Positions 48,569-62,218 are shown, numbered from the stretch's first letter. The stretch: DNA of 64,000 nucleotides from Zygnema circumcarinatum (GCA_037447605.1 CM074805.1:5013608-5077607); one strand, 5' to 3'. Translations and numbers: made by a program. Notes: a model not told the origin generated them from the sequence alone.

Positions 48569-51500
48569 CTACTGGACAGGCACTACTTCAGCTTCCTCCC
48601 TGCTAAGCTTCCTGCACACGTCGTCTCCATCTCCTAGCTCAATGTCCAACTTGCCGGACGTGCGAGTTTCGACACACACGATTTCTTTGTCCTGATACAC
48701 AACATCGGCCCACGAGGGCCGCCTCAGTAAGTCGAGTTCTAACTCGTCTTCCTCTTTTGAGCATCGCTCGGAAGTCACTCTGTCTCTCACCTGTTCCAAC
48801 TCTATCGGAATCTCCGCCTTCCAGCCATCAACCTCAACTCCATTCCCGCTGTCTTGACCTTCCTTGGGGCTCAAACTATCGTGCAAGCCCTTCTTCCCTA
48901 ATCCCTCATGGCTGCAGGTTGAGTCATGTACCGAGTCTACCCGCACGTTCTTCTGAATGGTCGCTTCACTTCCGCTGCCGCCATCCATCTCTGTATCAGC
49001 TGATGAGCTCTCAGACGTAGAGGCACTGCGCACGGCGTCCGGCGGGTCCCTCACATTCGGTGCAGCTGCAGCCAAGTCAGGGCTTGCGGCAGGGTCCCAG
49101 GGGAGCCCCGGAACAAACTCGGCCGCCAAGGGGTTGAAGCGCTTCGCAGCCGCCAAGGGCACAAATTCCTGCGCGAGAGGATTCATGACCGTGGGAGCAA
49201 AGGGCACCATGACCCCCCCACCGACACCGGGCGGCAAGGGAGGGCCCATAAGAGGTGGAGGAGGTGCGGGGTACGCGCCCGGTGGAGGCCTCAAAATGCC
49301 TTGGTATATGGGTGGAACCCCCCCAACATGAAGGGGAGGGACCATGGCAAAATGGGGATGGTGTCGCATGAAAGGAGGTGGTCCGGGAATCACGCCGTGC
49401 ATCACAGGCAGGTAACCATTTTGGGGATGAGGATGCGGAGGTCCACCTCCATGATGCATTTGCTGCGGATGAAAAACTGGCGGGTACGGGACGGGCCTCC
49501 CGGGTGCTGGACCGTGGAAACCACCCGGCATAGGCATGAACTGTGGTGGTCGGCCCACCTGACCGGGGTAGTTCTGTGGATGATTCGGTGTTGGTGGAGG
49601 CATGTATGGAGGCGCCATTACGTGCCGCATATTTTTTCCCCCAGAAAATCGGACATGTTCACCATTCTGACCATGGCGGGGAGGGACGGGCTGCAGTGAG
49701 CCATCGCCAACTACGCTCCCCGTCGGCATGAAAGGTGGAGCGGTTGGCGAGAGTTTTGACAGCAAGTCTCCTGCTCCGCCTGCCGCCTGCCCATGCTCAG
49801 TACGAGCAGCAGCATCAGGCTGCGCCTCCCCTGCAGTCACTGGGACTGGGAGTACATCTGAGCGAACACCTTCCGCCGGGGAAGCGCATTCAGTAGTCTC
49901 GTTGTAAACTTCCACAACGGTCGGCTTTGCATTCTCGACTGCTATCTCCAGTTGGTCTTTCACGTTCATCACGTCGTGGCTTCCAGCAACAGAGTTTGTG
50001 CCTGTGGGTTCCTCCCCTTTAACACCATTCAAGTCTCTCAACGCTTGTCTCCTCTCTTCGCTCGCCACGACACACTTATCTTCAACGGGGCATTCACCTT
50101 CAGTTACAGCGCTCTGTTCAGGCTCGTTCGTTGCTTCCGCCCTGTCTCCCTGCTCTATGACTTGTGCACCTTCACCGAGTACTTTCTTCGTGGATTCTCC
50201 GCTCGCCTTCTGTCCGAGAACGATGTCCAACTTACCACCAAGGTTTCCTTCACTCTCCACTGCCAGCGAGGTCGAATCCACCCCAGCACGATGATGAGCC
50301 AACGAGCATGTGCCCGGCGGTGCAAGGGCCACATCTTTCCACGACAAGGTCAACCTCTGCACAACGCCTCCGCGCCCAACAGGCCCCACTGCTGGAGTTG
50401 CCGAGGGACCCTCAATTTGTCCTGATCGGATCACAGCGTGCTGCCCACCACCCGCGGCTCCGCCCCCTTGCGCACCGTTTAGGGAGGCCGGATTTGATTT
50501 TGATACAGGAATGGTCGCCGCCCTACTGCTTGCAGCCACCGGAGCAGCAGGGGCTGCCGCTCGCCTTCCCGTGCCTCGCGCGGCAGTGGCCTCCTTCCCG
50601 CCTGCTGCCCTTCCCTCCGCAGCCCCTGCGGGTTCAGCGACGGATTTGACTCCCTGCTCGGATGCAGATGCAGAAGGCCTGCCTGCGCTGATGGCCGCCC
50701 AGGCATTGGCACTGCCCGCCGGACCGTCCTCCGCCTTCGCGGGCTTTGATGCCGAGGCCGCGCCCACGCCGGCCCGCCCAGACACTATGGGGCCGCGCCC
50801 TTGCTGCCCTGCTCCCGCTGCCGGGGGGCTCGCTGCTGCGAGACTGCCCGGCTTGCCTGCCACTCTGTGAGAAGCTGCCGAACTGACATGCCCGCCTGGC
50901 AAAAATCCACTGGCAGGAGCCCCATCGTGCACTGCGAGCTGATCCCCCCCTTGAGGAGGAGCTCCACCGGCCTGTACAGGGAGACTTCCTCCTCCAGGGC
51001 CACCCTTTGCGCCGATCTTCCCCCCTGCAACCACTCTAGCCTCTCTCCCTGCTTCCCCATGAGTGAGCCATTTTTTGGCTCCAGTGTTCCCCCATGGATG
51101 TCTGTGTCCTCCATCCCGCTGTCCCGGGCCCCCTCTTTGCGGCCCGCCCCTCGCCACCGGCCTGCTGTGTCTGAGCCCCTGCCCCCCCCCTCCCCCTTGC
51201 AGCCTCCGGCCGGCAGCCCCCCCCGCCCCGCGCCCTTTGTGGCCCGCCTCCTGCCAGCCCTCGTCCTCGCCCTCGCCATCTCCCCCCTGCTGTGCCGCCT
51301 CTTCTGCTGCCGACACCCCCCCCCCGAGGGGTGCGGCCTGCGCCTCGCCGAGCGCCTCCTTGCTCGCTGCAGGCCCAACGGCAGCGGCAGGAGAGGCCGA
51401 ATTCTTTGCTGCATCCCCAATTGGCTGCCCCGCCCCTGCCGAATTGTCCACGTCTGCCACTTCTGTCCCTTTCTCTTCAATTCGCTCAGGGTGAACTTCT

Positions 51501-54500
51501 CCAGTCTCCACGGAATCTACAGTGACAGCACCTACCCGGCTAGCTGTTCCCCCTGGATTTACCTCTTTTTCCAGTTCACCATCAGACTCGCCACCATTCT
51601 CACTCAAGTCAGTGGACGCAATCTCACTGCCTCTCTTTTGAGCCTTCACAGATTTGGATGCAACCTTTCCCTTTCCTCCCTTCTTCTTTGCCAACGGAGT
51701 TGCCACGGTGACTTCCAAACTTTTCATTCTCTTTTTCTCCTCCTCATTTATGAACTCCAGAAGATCTGACACGCTGAGGTGACCCTTACTGGCAATGGAT
51801 GCGTCTGGTTTAGGCGCGCCCGTCCTCTGCGCCTCCATCTGCTCCGCCGCCTTGCTGTCAAAGTACTCGAGCCATGCCGCCGCGTCCTGCGTGCGCAGGT
51901 CGTCGGGTCCGAGCTTGTCCTGCAGAATCTGCAGCGTGGTCTGCTCGTGCTGCCGGCTCAGCGAGTAGGCCTCCATGAGGGAGAGCGCGATGGCGATGGC
52001 GTGGTAGCTCGCGGCCGTCTGAATGTGGTCCGGCCCGAGCAGGCGGCGGTTGCACTGCAGCGCCTCGTGCAGGTATCGCAGCGCCAAGTGCACGTTCCCG
52101 AGGCCCTCCTCCATCATCGCGATGTTGATGTACGTCGCGGCCGTGTTCGGGTGCGCGGGCCCGCACGTCAAGTGCAGGAGGTACAGCGCGCGGTTCACGT
52201 ACCTGCAGCGGGAAGTGAACAGAGCATGTCAGCTGCTGCACGAATCCGAATCCCACTCACTCATTCCACGCTCTCGCTCTCGCCCGCATGCACTTCACAT
52301 GAGAGTGAAGCATGTAGCTTACTTGAGGGCCAGCTCGGTGTGCTGCAGGCGGTAGTAGAAGACCGCGAGGTCCCCATAGCTCTTCATGGTGTCGGGGTGG
52401 TCGAGGCCGAGTTCGCGTTCGTTGATGTCGAGCGCCTTCTGCTGGTAGATGGTCGCCTGGTTGAAGTCGCCCGTGTGGTACAGGACCACCGCCAGCAGGC
52501 TGTACGCGCCAGCTGTCATGCGGTGATAGGGTCCGCACACCGCCACAAGCCGAGCGAGGGCCTGAAAGGGGCAGCCGAGAAGATGCTCAGATCTCAACGG
52601 GGAGATTCATAAAGAACATTTTGATATCAACCGGCCGGCAATCATTCATCGAACCTCCAACGACTGCGTTGTAATCACAGCGTCAAACTGACTGTGTGCT
52701 ACATTCGTTTGAAAATGTTGGATGCGCAATTTTTCCAGATGTACAGGTGCGCAGTGCGTTCATTAAAACTCTATCATGCACAACGTGGGGCCCGGAGGAC
52801 TCACTTTCGTCCCGCATGAGACGGCCTCGTCGAGCTTGCCCTTGTCGAGCGCCGTCTTGGACGATTCCAGCAGCATGCGCCCGTCGGCCGTCGTGCACGC
52901 CACGTGCTGCACAGAGAGAGAGAGAGAGAGAGAGGGCGAGTGAGAGGCAAGCAAGTCTCTCTCTGCCTCTCTCGCTCGCCCTTCCAGAAACTGAACTTTG
53001 GAAGTCAATGCCAAGCATGACATCCGCGCCTTCGACTGGTCTACAACCAGGAGAAGAGGGACGGTGAGCAACAACACAGGCCCTGACCTTGTATATGGGG
53101 AACATGCTGATGATGTCCTCGGGGCGGAAGGGGTGCGACTCGGACAGGTCGTACGTGCGCGGGGCCACCTCGATGCCGACCTGCACCCTCGCCCTCACCG
53201 CCCTCAAGTGAGCGCGCTGCCCTTGTGCATCCTCCAGACCTTCCGACCACCCTCCATAACCTACACAAAAAATCGAGCTAAAGCAGGGCACATAGCAGCA
53301 ACAACATAGCACTGGCAAAAGAATGACCTCTTTACAAAGCTCTGCTAAATTACAAAAGGCAGTCAGAAAGCTTGAATACAGGCGCAGACGATTAAGCAAT
53401 AGCTACTACCTAAGCTAGAAATGCTGCGGAAAAAAAGTAAATCTTTCAGTTTGTAGCTTCGCAACATCAACAGGGATTATTGATGACAAGTAAAAACTTA
53501 AATGTCATAACCCGAGTAAGCACACACCACACCACCCACACACAATACAAACACTACCCTGTCAAGCTTGACTCCCACACCTTGACCTTACACTGACTTG
53601 CCATGAAGCAGGCAAAATGGTGAGTAGGACAAAGGAGCCACGCATGACAGCGTCTACTCTCTACAGCCGCACTTCTGCACTTCGCTGCATACCTTGAGGC
53701 ACAGAGCGCGGAGAACCGCCAGCCTCCGCAGTGCCATCCAGTCCTTCCTGTCCACCTCCCAGCGGTAGCGCTGCCGGACGAAGGCCTGCGTCCACCTCCA
53801 CACCAAGGGCTCCATGCACTGCTCCTCTCCAACCTTCCCTTCCTCCACATCCCCGTCTCTGAGCAGTGCATCCTCCCCCTCCCTCGCAGTCTCCTCCCCC
53901 TCCCCCCCCCCGCTGCTGTTCTGGCAGGCCCCCCCCGGCGGGCCCCCCCGCCCAAGCATGGCGTTCAGCGCGGCGGCGACCGCGGGCGCCACGTGGCCCC
54001 GGCCCCGGCCCTGGCCCTGCGCGGCGGCGACCACCGCGCGGAGGAGGTGCTTGCACGCACGTGTCACCATCTCGTGCACGCACAGCGACCGCACGTGAGG
54101 GAGATTCTCCGACTTTTCAGCCTGCACAGATGGGTACCGTAAGTGCCTGTCAGAATGATAAAAGTAAATGAATGATCATTTAGTCCTGAGCCCAAACCGG
54201 CGCCCACGAAACCGGTTATGGACATTCCTGCCAGCTACCTGGTTGGACACCTAACTTTTAGAAATAAACTCATACAGTTCAGCATTTATGCAATCCCCTC
54301 CACAAATACATCCACACCTGCCAACACGTCATATTCAGATACCATGAAGCAAACAGATCATATTCAGATATCATGTCTTCAAAGTGAATCGAGGCAATCT
54401 GAAAGTGCAGTGCCCCCTGTTTGAGAGATGCCAGCGCCCCTCTCTGCGAGGCGCGAGGAGAAGGCAGAGGCAGAGGCAGGGGCCGGCCCCTACCACTCGG

Positions 54501-57500
54501 CCGAGCGAGCGCATCTGGAGGCCGCGCGTGTGCATGAAGTCGGTCAGAGTGCGCCCGTCCACGGGCGAAAGCTCCAGCGAACCGAAATCTGCCACCTGGC
54601 ATCACGCACCACACAGGGTCGTCAGCGCCGGCCCCCGCCCACTCCCAGACCGCGCCCAAACGCTTGGCAGGCCCCGCCCTCGCGATTCTCACCAGCTTGG
54701 GAAGAGCAACCTCGGAGTAATACCGCATGGCGCCCGCCTTCAGCTCTGTCATTGTCTGCACTGTCAACAGCGCCATCTGGTTAATTTGACCAGAATCGTG
54801 ATATTTGAGATTAAGAAAGAACGTCAAGCCGGATAAAAAAGGACTCCTGCATACAGATGGCTACTCCCAGGAACACCGCTACTTTGTAAAAGATAAACAA
54901 TGCTACAGAAATCAACTTACGGCAAGCAGTTCGACCAACAGCTACGCTTTTCACCTAAATCAAACTTCACATCACAATTTCCTACCATCTTATGTAAGCC
55001 TGTCTTCGATTCCTTCAAGCGCTGAAATAATCGTTCCCCCAGCCTTGCACTGAGCTCCTTCTCCCCCTCCGTCATCTCCTCAGAAGCGGCCTCGCTCTCG
55101 GTCCTCTCCCCCTGCCTCTCCTCCTCCCCCTCCCCAGCAGGCTCTACGTGCTGTGGGGCAGGCCCGTCCTTGGGCGCGGCGGGGCCCTTCTCCGCGGCGG
55201 GCGGCGGGGTCTGCAGGTGCTGCGCCCAGCACGCGCCCAGCTCCCACCGCAGAGCGCGCGCCCCCGCCCCCGCCCCCGCCCCCGCCCGGGGACCCTCCTC
55301 CTGGGCCTCGTCCAGGGCCTCGGCCTCGGCCTCAAGGCGGGCCACGCTCCGCCGCAGCGCCGAGCGCAGCACCGCCGCAGCCTCCGCCTTTGCCTCCGCC
55401 GAGGAAGAGGAGGAAGAGGAGGAGGAGTGGAGGAGCACGCGCAGGCTGCGCCACCACATGGGAGGAGAACCTCGACAAACTTAACTTAGGGACAATGGCA
55501 CAGGCAGGAGGATACTGAAGAGAAAAAGGCTATGTTGATGCTGGCTGATGACATGGGAATGCGTGATCCATCCAAACGAAAGAACTCTTCAAAAAAACAT
55601 GGCAGGGATGTAAGGCAATTACCTGTTCGGGTTCAGAGCGTTGGCGCCTCCGTCCGGCTGCGGCTCAATCTCAAGCCGCGGCAGCTCCTCCCCCTCCTGC
55701 GCGGGCGCAGTGGGCTCGGCCTGCACTCGCGCGGAGTAGCCGCGGTGGTGCAGCAGGACCGTACCCAGCGCGCCGGTGTCCTGCGCACGTGCCACACTTG
55801 CAACTCAGTGGGCAGACACCGACGGGTAAAAAAAAAAATAAAAGGGTTTTTAGGGTTTCCGAGAACGCTATGCAGAACTCACAAACAGGACTGACTGCCA
55901 TTTGAAGTAGAGTTGCACAACGAGTGGTTGGTTTTGCAAGTCAAACACGCACTCACATGCACCGCTGTACTCTCATCAGCAGTTACTCCCTTCAAAAGGC
56001 ACCTCTCCGCAACCTCCTCTGAAGACAGCCCTGTTTCTGGCTCCACGTCCAACTTCATGACCCCCTTCGCACTTGCATCCGTGGGGTCCTTCATCACAGT
56101 TATGCGCATGTTATCTGTCACCACTTGCTTCACTTTCCGCCATTCCCTCTCCGCCACCTCCTCGTTGGCGCCCTCGTCGCAGGCTGCAGCAGCCGCGGCG
56201 TCCTCTATGGCGGCCACCGCCCGGCGCACGGCCGCGTCCACGAAGAGGCTGTGCACGAGGAAGGCCTGCCGGTCGCGCAGGAGCCGCTCCTCCGCGGTCC
56301 CGCCCGCCATGGCCGCGAGCACCCGGAAGTCCCGCGCCCAGTCGCGCGGGAGCAGGCGGTCCCCGGGCCGCGCCTGCCCGCCCCCGTGCCCGCCCCACCG
56401 CGCGTCCTCCGCGGGCAGCGCCGGGAACACCTCCGGCTGCGCCGCCGCGGGTGGGGGCACCAGCCACGTGTTCGACCGGAACCCGAAGGGCGTGTTCCCG
56501 AACTGCCGCAACAGATCAAAGGAACGCAAAGCAGAAGCAGAAGCAGCCTTTAGTTTGATGAAAAAACCTTTTCAATAAACCCTTGGGCACTCTTCAAGGA
56601 ACCTCTGAATGTGACGTCCAAATGTGATGCACCCGAGGGAACAGCAGACGGTCCCTCTCGGCTCTCACTATTTCCCGGTCACTCAAAAGTTCTGTGCCGA
56701 TCAAAAACTTAAAGGATCACCATACGTCCCTTCAAAGGCAGGAAGGTCGCATTGCAGAGGCACGGCTGGGCAGCTGACCTTGTTGCGGTCCAGGAAGAAG
56801 TCCTGCAGGTCCGCGTACGCCCGCGCGAAGGCGCGCGAGAGGCGGCGGAGCAGCGCCAGCAGCGACCGCTCCGGCGCCGCCACGTGGCGCCCCGCGCTGA
56901 AGCCCGCGCGGCCGGCGGTGACCGCCACGAGCTTGCCCGAACAGAGCCGCACCTGCGCGCCGCGCCGCGCCGCGCCGCCCCCCGCCAAGACTCAGGGCTC
57001 AAGGCTCCGCGCTGCTTGCTACTTCGGTAATAAGCAATATCAAGTTTCTAGTCTAACCACATGTCGGAGGAAAGCTCGCTTTGCTACGGGTCCCATCCCA
57101 ATCCACAATCTGGAGGATAGTGCACTATCTGAAAGGAGGTGATTAAAGAATGATAGTACTGAAGTCTGTTCGCTTAAAAACTAGAACACAAGCAGAAGTT
57201 GAATGAAGCGGCACCTACATCCAGAAGAAAAAAATCATCTACCGATGGCAATGGTCGCGAGGCTCGTCTGATGTCTGCACACAAAAGCGTGAACCGTTAG
57301 GGACCCCCTCGAGCACGCTAAAGCCTACAAACGGTGTGCTCTGCTCATTGTCTGGGCTGGGTGGAGGTGCCATATTGCCAGTCTGTAAAAGGAAATATGG
57401 CCACAGCCTTACAGTAAGTTCCAGAAAATAAACGGCACCATGTGAGTATGAGTGACCTCATCCATACATTGGATAGGAGCAACCAAATGCGACGCCGACA

Positions 57501-60500
57501 GGAACTCATAAAACTGGCCGAGCTTCGATTCGTGCGGGCACATCCCCGTCATGTCGCCCTCCTCTGTAGCGGCTGCCGCAGCCGCCATGGCCGCTGCCGC
57601 TTCAGGCTTGCCTTTGAAGGGAACGAGCTTCCGCTCTCCACTCCCTGCCCCTCCCGCCTGCTCTCCTTTGCCCTCCGCTCCCTTTTTCCTGCCTGCATCG
57701 TCCTCCCACGTGGCAGACCTCCCTTTGCCATCCCGCTCCTCCGCGCCCTCCCCCTCTCCGGGCCGCCCCCCGCCCTGCTCGCCCCCTCCCTCCCGCGCCT
57801 CCCGGTCCTTCGCTGAGGGCCCGAAGGAGGTCGTGCAGGAGACGATGTCCAGAAGCCGCCGCACGTGTGCCACACATGCCTCTTCGGAGTACTCCTCTGC
57901 TATACAACCCCATTTCCAGCACCAAAACAGTTTCAACAAATCTCGTCTTCCAAGCAATCTTCGCACAGGCTCCCACCCTGACACAAGCAGGAGCTGACTG
58001 AATCAGAGGCACGCAAAAAAGCGAACCCCTAAAAGTCATTAGCCCCTGCATAAAACTCACAAAAGCCTTCATATTAGAGTCATCCAGAGGGGTGAGGGGT
58101 GGGCTCACCCTCCACCAGGTCGAGAACGCACGGCTTCAGCGCCGCCACCTCCTGCGCCTCGCGGAGGTTGCCCCCGCGAACCTGCGGACGGCCCGCCCCG
58201 GGTCAGCGCCGAGAGGAGAGGAGAGGGAGGGAGGGAGGGAGGGAGGGAGGGAGGGAGGAGGGAGGAGGGAGGGAGGGAGAGGGAGGGAGGGAGGGAGGGA
58301 GGAGGAGGGAGGAGGGAGGAGGGAGAGGAGGAGAGGAGAGAGGAGAGGAGGAGAGAGGAGGAGAGAGGAGAGGAGAGGAGAGGAGAGGAGAGAGGAGAGG
58401 AGAGGAGAGAGAGGAGAGGAGAGGAGAGGAGGAGGGAGAGGAGAGGAGGAGAGGAGAGGGAGGGAGGAGAGGAGGAGAGAGGAGGAGAGGAGAGGAGAGG
58501 AGAGGAGAGAGGAGAGGAGAGGAGAGGAGAGGAGAGGAGAGAGGAGAGGAGAGGAGAGGAGAGGAGAGGAGAGGAGAGGAAGGAGGGGGGGAAGAGACAC
58601 GCCCCGCACAGTACCTCGTGCGACAGAGAGTAGTTGGTAAAGTGCGCCGTCTCCACGTGCACTGCAAGGAGACGACGAATGTCGAGAATTCTGTCTGTTG
58701 ATATGCCCTGTCCAGCACAGTGAGGCGATGTGGCGACGATGAAACAAATGAGAAGCAATAACTCAAAGAATGCAGCGACAGCTAATGAAGTAATCGATGC
58801 CTATGGAAGGCTTGCGAGCACACACACACACTCGCTCAGACTTACGTAGGCGAGTATCAAAAAACTTGCATTGTTCATCAGACAGCCGAATGGCCCCCTG
58901 CTCCATGGTAACCTATCCCTCCTGCGCCATTCTGAAGGAGAAGGAGGAGAGGGCGGGAGGCCGCACCTTAAGCAGGACCTGCCGGCCGCCCGGCACGCGC
59001 ACCGCCACGTCCAGCACGGCGGGGAGACCTGCGCCCCCGCACGCAGCCAATCAGAGCACGGACAGGACCCGCAGGGCCGCACACAGAATGAACGAGCGCA
59101 ATCGACTGGGCTTCGGCGCCCTCCTCATTAACTATTCCAACTTCCCTGGCGACGAAGAACTGCTTTTGTGTGGCCAAACTTCCAAACAAGGTGCTCTTTT
59201 AAAAGACTGCTTCCAGTCCTTAGGAATGATCCCTTCGTCTGTTCTCCGTTTTCAGCAATTTCTCAACCATGACTCACAAAAAGTGATCACAGACCACTAA
59301 TAAAGTGCATGAGGCCCAACTCACAGAAACTATCAATTTTTAAACTCACTCGAAGACAAATACATCTACCCCTCCCTAAGTCCCTTTAAGTTTGAAGCTG
59401 CCGAAAGTTGCTGTGAGTGCTTGGTTGCACATAATAAGGCACGTAGAGGACAAACTAATGATCAGCTGGGTGAATTCGAAGAGCACTTCAAATCCGAGCT
59501 TTGTCCCTTGCACTCGAAAAAAATGGCACACGAGAAAAGCGCCAATTGCCAGTCTTAACGACGACTCCCTAACAAAGTGAGAGAGAATAAATCATAGCAA
59601 GAAACTTTCCCGTTCAGAGGCAGTCCCGGGAGGCCCAGAACGAAGCTGGCGCCGCTTGCAAAGGAAACAGGTTTCTCGAGGCCTCATAAGGGCGCACAAC
59701 GAGATCAATGACCAAAATCGTGCCAGAGCTTGCGCTCAGGACGATGGAGTGGGAAGCGACAACTAGTTTTCCAACAAGGAAAGGAAATGGAAAGAACATA
59801 AGAAGACAATGGAGAAAAAATAAGACTAGACCGTGCCTGAGAATAAGAAAAGGAGCTGATGAAGGAGCAGAGTGATTAAAGGAGGCAAGGTATTCTTTAT
59901 GACATTCTTTCTTCATGTTCAAGGTTGAGCCAGGGTTCAGGGTTCAGACGCAATGCAGCCAGAACCTTGGATGCCGCTCTTCTTGCCACCAGCTACCCCC
60001 AGCACAGTGGGATGGCCACCTGCCTTCAAACTCATTTTTCAGCAACTTGGGAATAAAAACAAACTTACATCTTACATCTTACTTTCAGGTGGTAAAAACA
60101 GATGCAATGATAAGAACAGACTCAAACGGCTTTTCCATCAGACTTGCGAGCTTCTCCGTGAGCCGGAAAACAGAGGTCCACAAGCAGTGCGCAATTCTCC
60201 TGGAAGTCCTATCCATCGAACTCTGTAGGTCACATGTCAAGGCGCAGCTTGCTCTTTGACACCAGCGGAAGCCCTTTGCAGAGGTTTCACACGAATTACA
60301 CGCCCGCTGGATCACATCGTCCGAAATGAATGTTTTATGAACCGTGTGTCCGCCGCTCAATTGTACAACGGAAAGATCGCGAGCATACATGGCCGTAGGT
60401 AAAAAAGGAAATAGAAAGAACTTGCTCTCTTTCCAAACCTAGCCCACGACCAACCCCAGATCGAGCTACGAAAAACAAAAATTAGGCAGTTGCCAATTTG

Positions 60501-61111
60501 GAGTCATCTAGGCAATCTATTTCCTGCCCGGGCTCTGTTTTCGCCAGACAGCATGCGGTGAAACTCTGCCGGCACCTCGCTGCAATCAAGAGCCCTCAGG
60601 CTTCCGCTCACTCCGCCAACCCAAGGGAATTCCCTCGTAATTCCCACAGCTGCTCCTGCCCGCGCCCGGCGCTGCGGAGTCCCCTAGCAGCTCGTTCCGT
60701 CCAGGGGCCGCCCAGCGCCCGCACACATCGTGATCGCCTCTAATGGCCGAGCCAACCCAAAAGCGTAACCAGCTGACACGTGTCCAGCCAGGATGCCAAG
60801 CCGAGCGCCCCTAAGCCCAGATGCCGACACGCCTCACGCGGTGGCCCCAGGCGCTCAGCTCCACTCCGCTCCGCGTGGCAGAGTCGGATCCTACTCTCCG
60901 AGCTGACGCGATGGCAAGATGAAGACCTTTCCCGCTTTCGGCAGCACAACTGAGTGATTGGCACGGAGAGGATGCGGCTAAGGAACTAGCATGACGCAGA
61001 CGACGACACTGAGTAAAGAGGGGCAATGGGAAAACACTCACTCTTCTCCTCCTTCCGCTTCTTCTCCCCACGAGGCCGATGCGCCGTTTTCTTCGTTCCC
61101 TTGTTGGCCAT
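48569..61111 (-). CDS. REC: REDUCED CHLOROPLAST COVERAGE-like CLU/TPR protein
   Basis: Seventeen minus-strand exons close in phase to 2259 residues: 61111-61042, 59028-58967, 58707-58615, 58181-58109, 57896-57468, 57274-57243, 56952-56779, 56502-55957, 55780-55623, 55445-54986, 54776-54693, 54595-54494, 54121-53693, 53180-53088, 52906-52805, 52561-52323, 52202-48569. It starts [20 protein letters not shown], then the CLU N-terminal part [20 protein letters not shown], the CLU domain from [17 protein letters not shown] (about residue 312), [19 protein letters not shown], and tetratricopeptide repeats (about 970-1160) including [36 protein letters not shown] follows. Land-plant REC proteins act in cytosol and nucleus to set how much cell volume chloroplasts fill; FRIENDLY, the mitochondrial-clustering relative, is the alternative but has a different start and tail. 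The last exon alone codes 1210 residues with a low-complexity tail and two PAM2-like motifs at 49158-49187 and 49108-49140. Confidence 0.93.
52916..52935. repeat. GA dinucleotide repeat in REC-like intron
   Basis: About ten GA units lie just before the acceptor of the exon that starts at 52906 on the minus strand, where they read as a TC-rich polypyrimidine tract. Confidence 0.85.
58201..58590 (+). repeat. GGGA and GAGAG purine tract in REC-like intron 3
   Basis: Nearly 390 bp are pure purine on the + strand, changing from GGGA units to GAGGA/GAGAG units. On the coding strand it is a long pyrimidine run between the splice donor at 58614 and acceptor at 58182. Open frames in it are low-complexity artefacts. 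Confidence 0.92.
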
Positions 61112-62052
61112 GGCTTCTAGCACGCCCTCGGCGCGACTCCCCTCCCTCGCGAGAGCGATGGATTCCGGGCGCTCTTACAAGCTGCGGCACAGAATGCGCG
61201 GCGCAGGTGCCACGCGTCAGCAGGCGAACGTGGCAGGCGCGCAGGCCGTGTCACCGGCGTCCGGCGCTGCGGGCATTGGCGCCGCGACGCGATCTCTCTC
61301 TCTCTCTGCCCCCCTCCCCCTCTCTAACTCTCTCCCACTCTCTCGATCCCTTTCCCTCTCCTCTCTCCCTCTCCCTCTCTCCCTCGCTCCCTCTCTCGCG
61401 CGCGCGAGCAGTGGAGGCGCGGGGGCGCACCTCGCTGGGCCGCGCAGAGCGCGCCACGCGGCGCACCGGCACTTGTGAAGCACTTGCCCAGGATCGCGCC
61501 CCGCGCAAGGCGAAGTCGCAAATGAGTCGCATTATGTCGCATGAAGTCGCATTCCATCGCTTTCCATCGCAAGGGGGCGGGCGGATAGGATAGAGACCAC
61601 ATTTTGGGGCGCGCGCCGATTGGCCCGCGGGCGGGGGGGGGCAGCCACGATCGCGCCGTCCGCTGGGGGCGCCGCCGCGCGCCCGCCGTCCGATGCGGCC
61701 GGGCGGGCGGGCGGGCGGAGGGCCGCGGGGAGGACGACGTGGGGGGCCGAGCGCCGCACACGTGGCAGCGGACGGATAAGGGCGCGGCGCTGCCACGTGG
61801 CGGGGGTTCAGCGCCGCCCGGCGCCGCCCCGGCATCGCAGCCGTCCGCGCGCCCGCCGGCTGCCGATTGGCGCGCGGGCGGCCAGTGTCGCAAGACCACG
61901 TGGCGAAATATCGCGCCGGCCACGGCGTCGCGTGTCGGCGGGGGGAAAGTCGTCGATCCGGCGAACCTTCCGAGGACCGGACCGGGACACGGCCACGCCC
62001 GGGACTGGGCGGGCGGCAAGGGGCGGCCGGGCGGGAATGCCGGCTGGTGCAT
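61112..62052 (-). promoter_or_regulatory. GC-rich upstream region of the REC-like gene with repeated CACGTG boxes
   Basis: A CT-rich run lies at 61290-61400. CACACGTGGCAG at about 61757, CTGCCACGTGGCG at about 61790 and ACCACGTGGCG at about 61897 repeat the GCCACGTGG-type box. Short AGTCGCATT repeats occur at 61516-61560. No gene was seen. Confidence 0.5.
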
Positions 62053-62100
62053 GCAACCATTGGCATCCAAGGGTCGGAACCGTTGGATGCCAATGGTTGC
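62053..62100. repeat. Perfect 18-bp inverted repeat with CCAAT boxes
   Basis: Arm 62053-62070 (GCAACCATTGGCATCCAA) is exactly complementary to 62083-62100, with a 12-base loop. Each arm carries ATTGG or CCAAT. Confidence 0.95.
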
Positions 62101-62218
62101 CGGGCCGAGGTTGCGTTCAACCAAATCGACCATTGCTAACGGCCAACGGTCGCTGTAAACCAGTCCGGTAGCGGGGTTTCAAATGAGCTACAGACAAGCA
62201 GAGAGGCAGGATTGACGG

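Noticed and set aside
58092-58758. Arg/Glu/Gly-rich and Ser/Leu/Pro-rich open frames
   Set aside because: Products of the GGGA/GAGAG intronic tract; the real exons lie at 58109-58181 and 58615-58707 on the minus strand.
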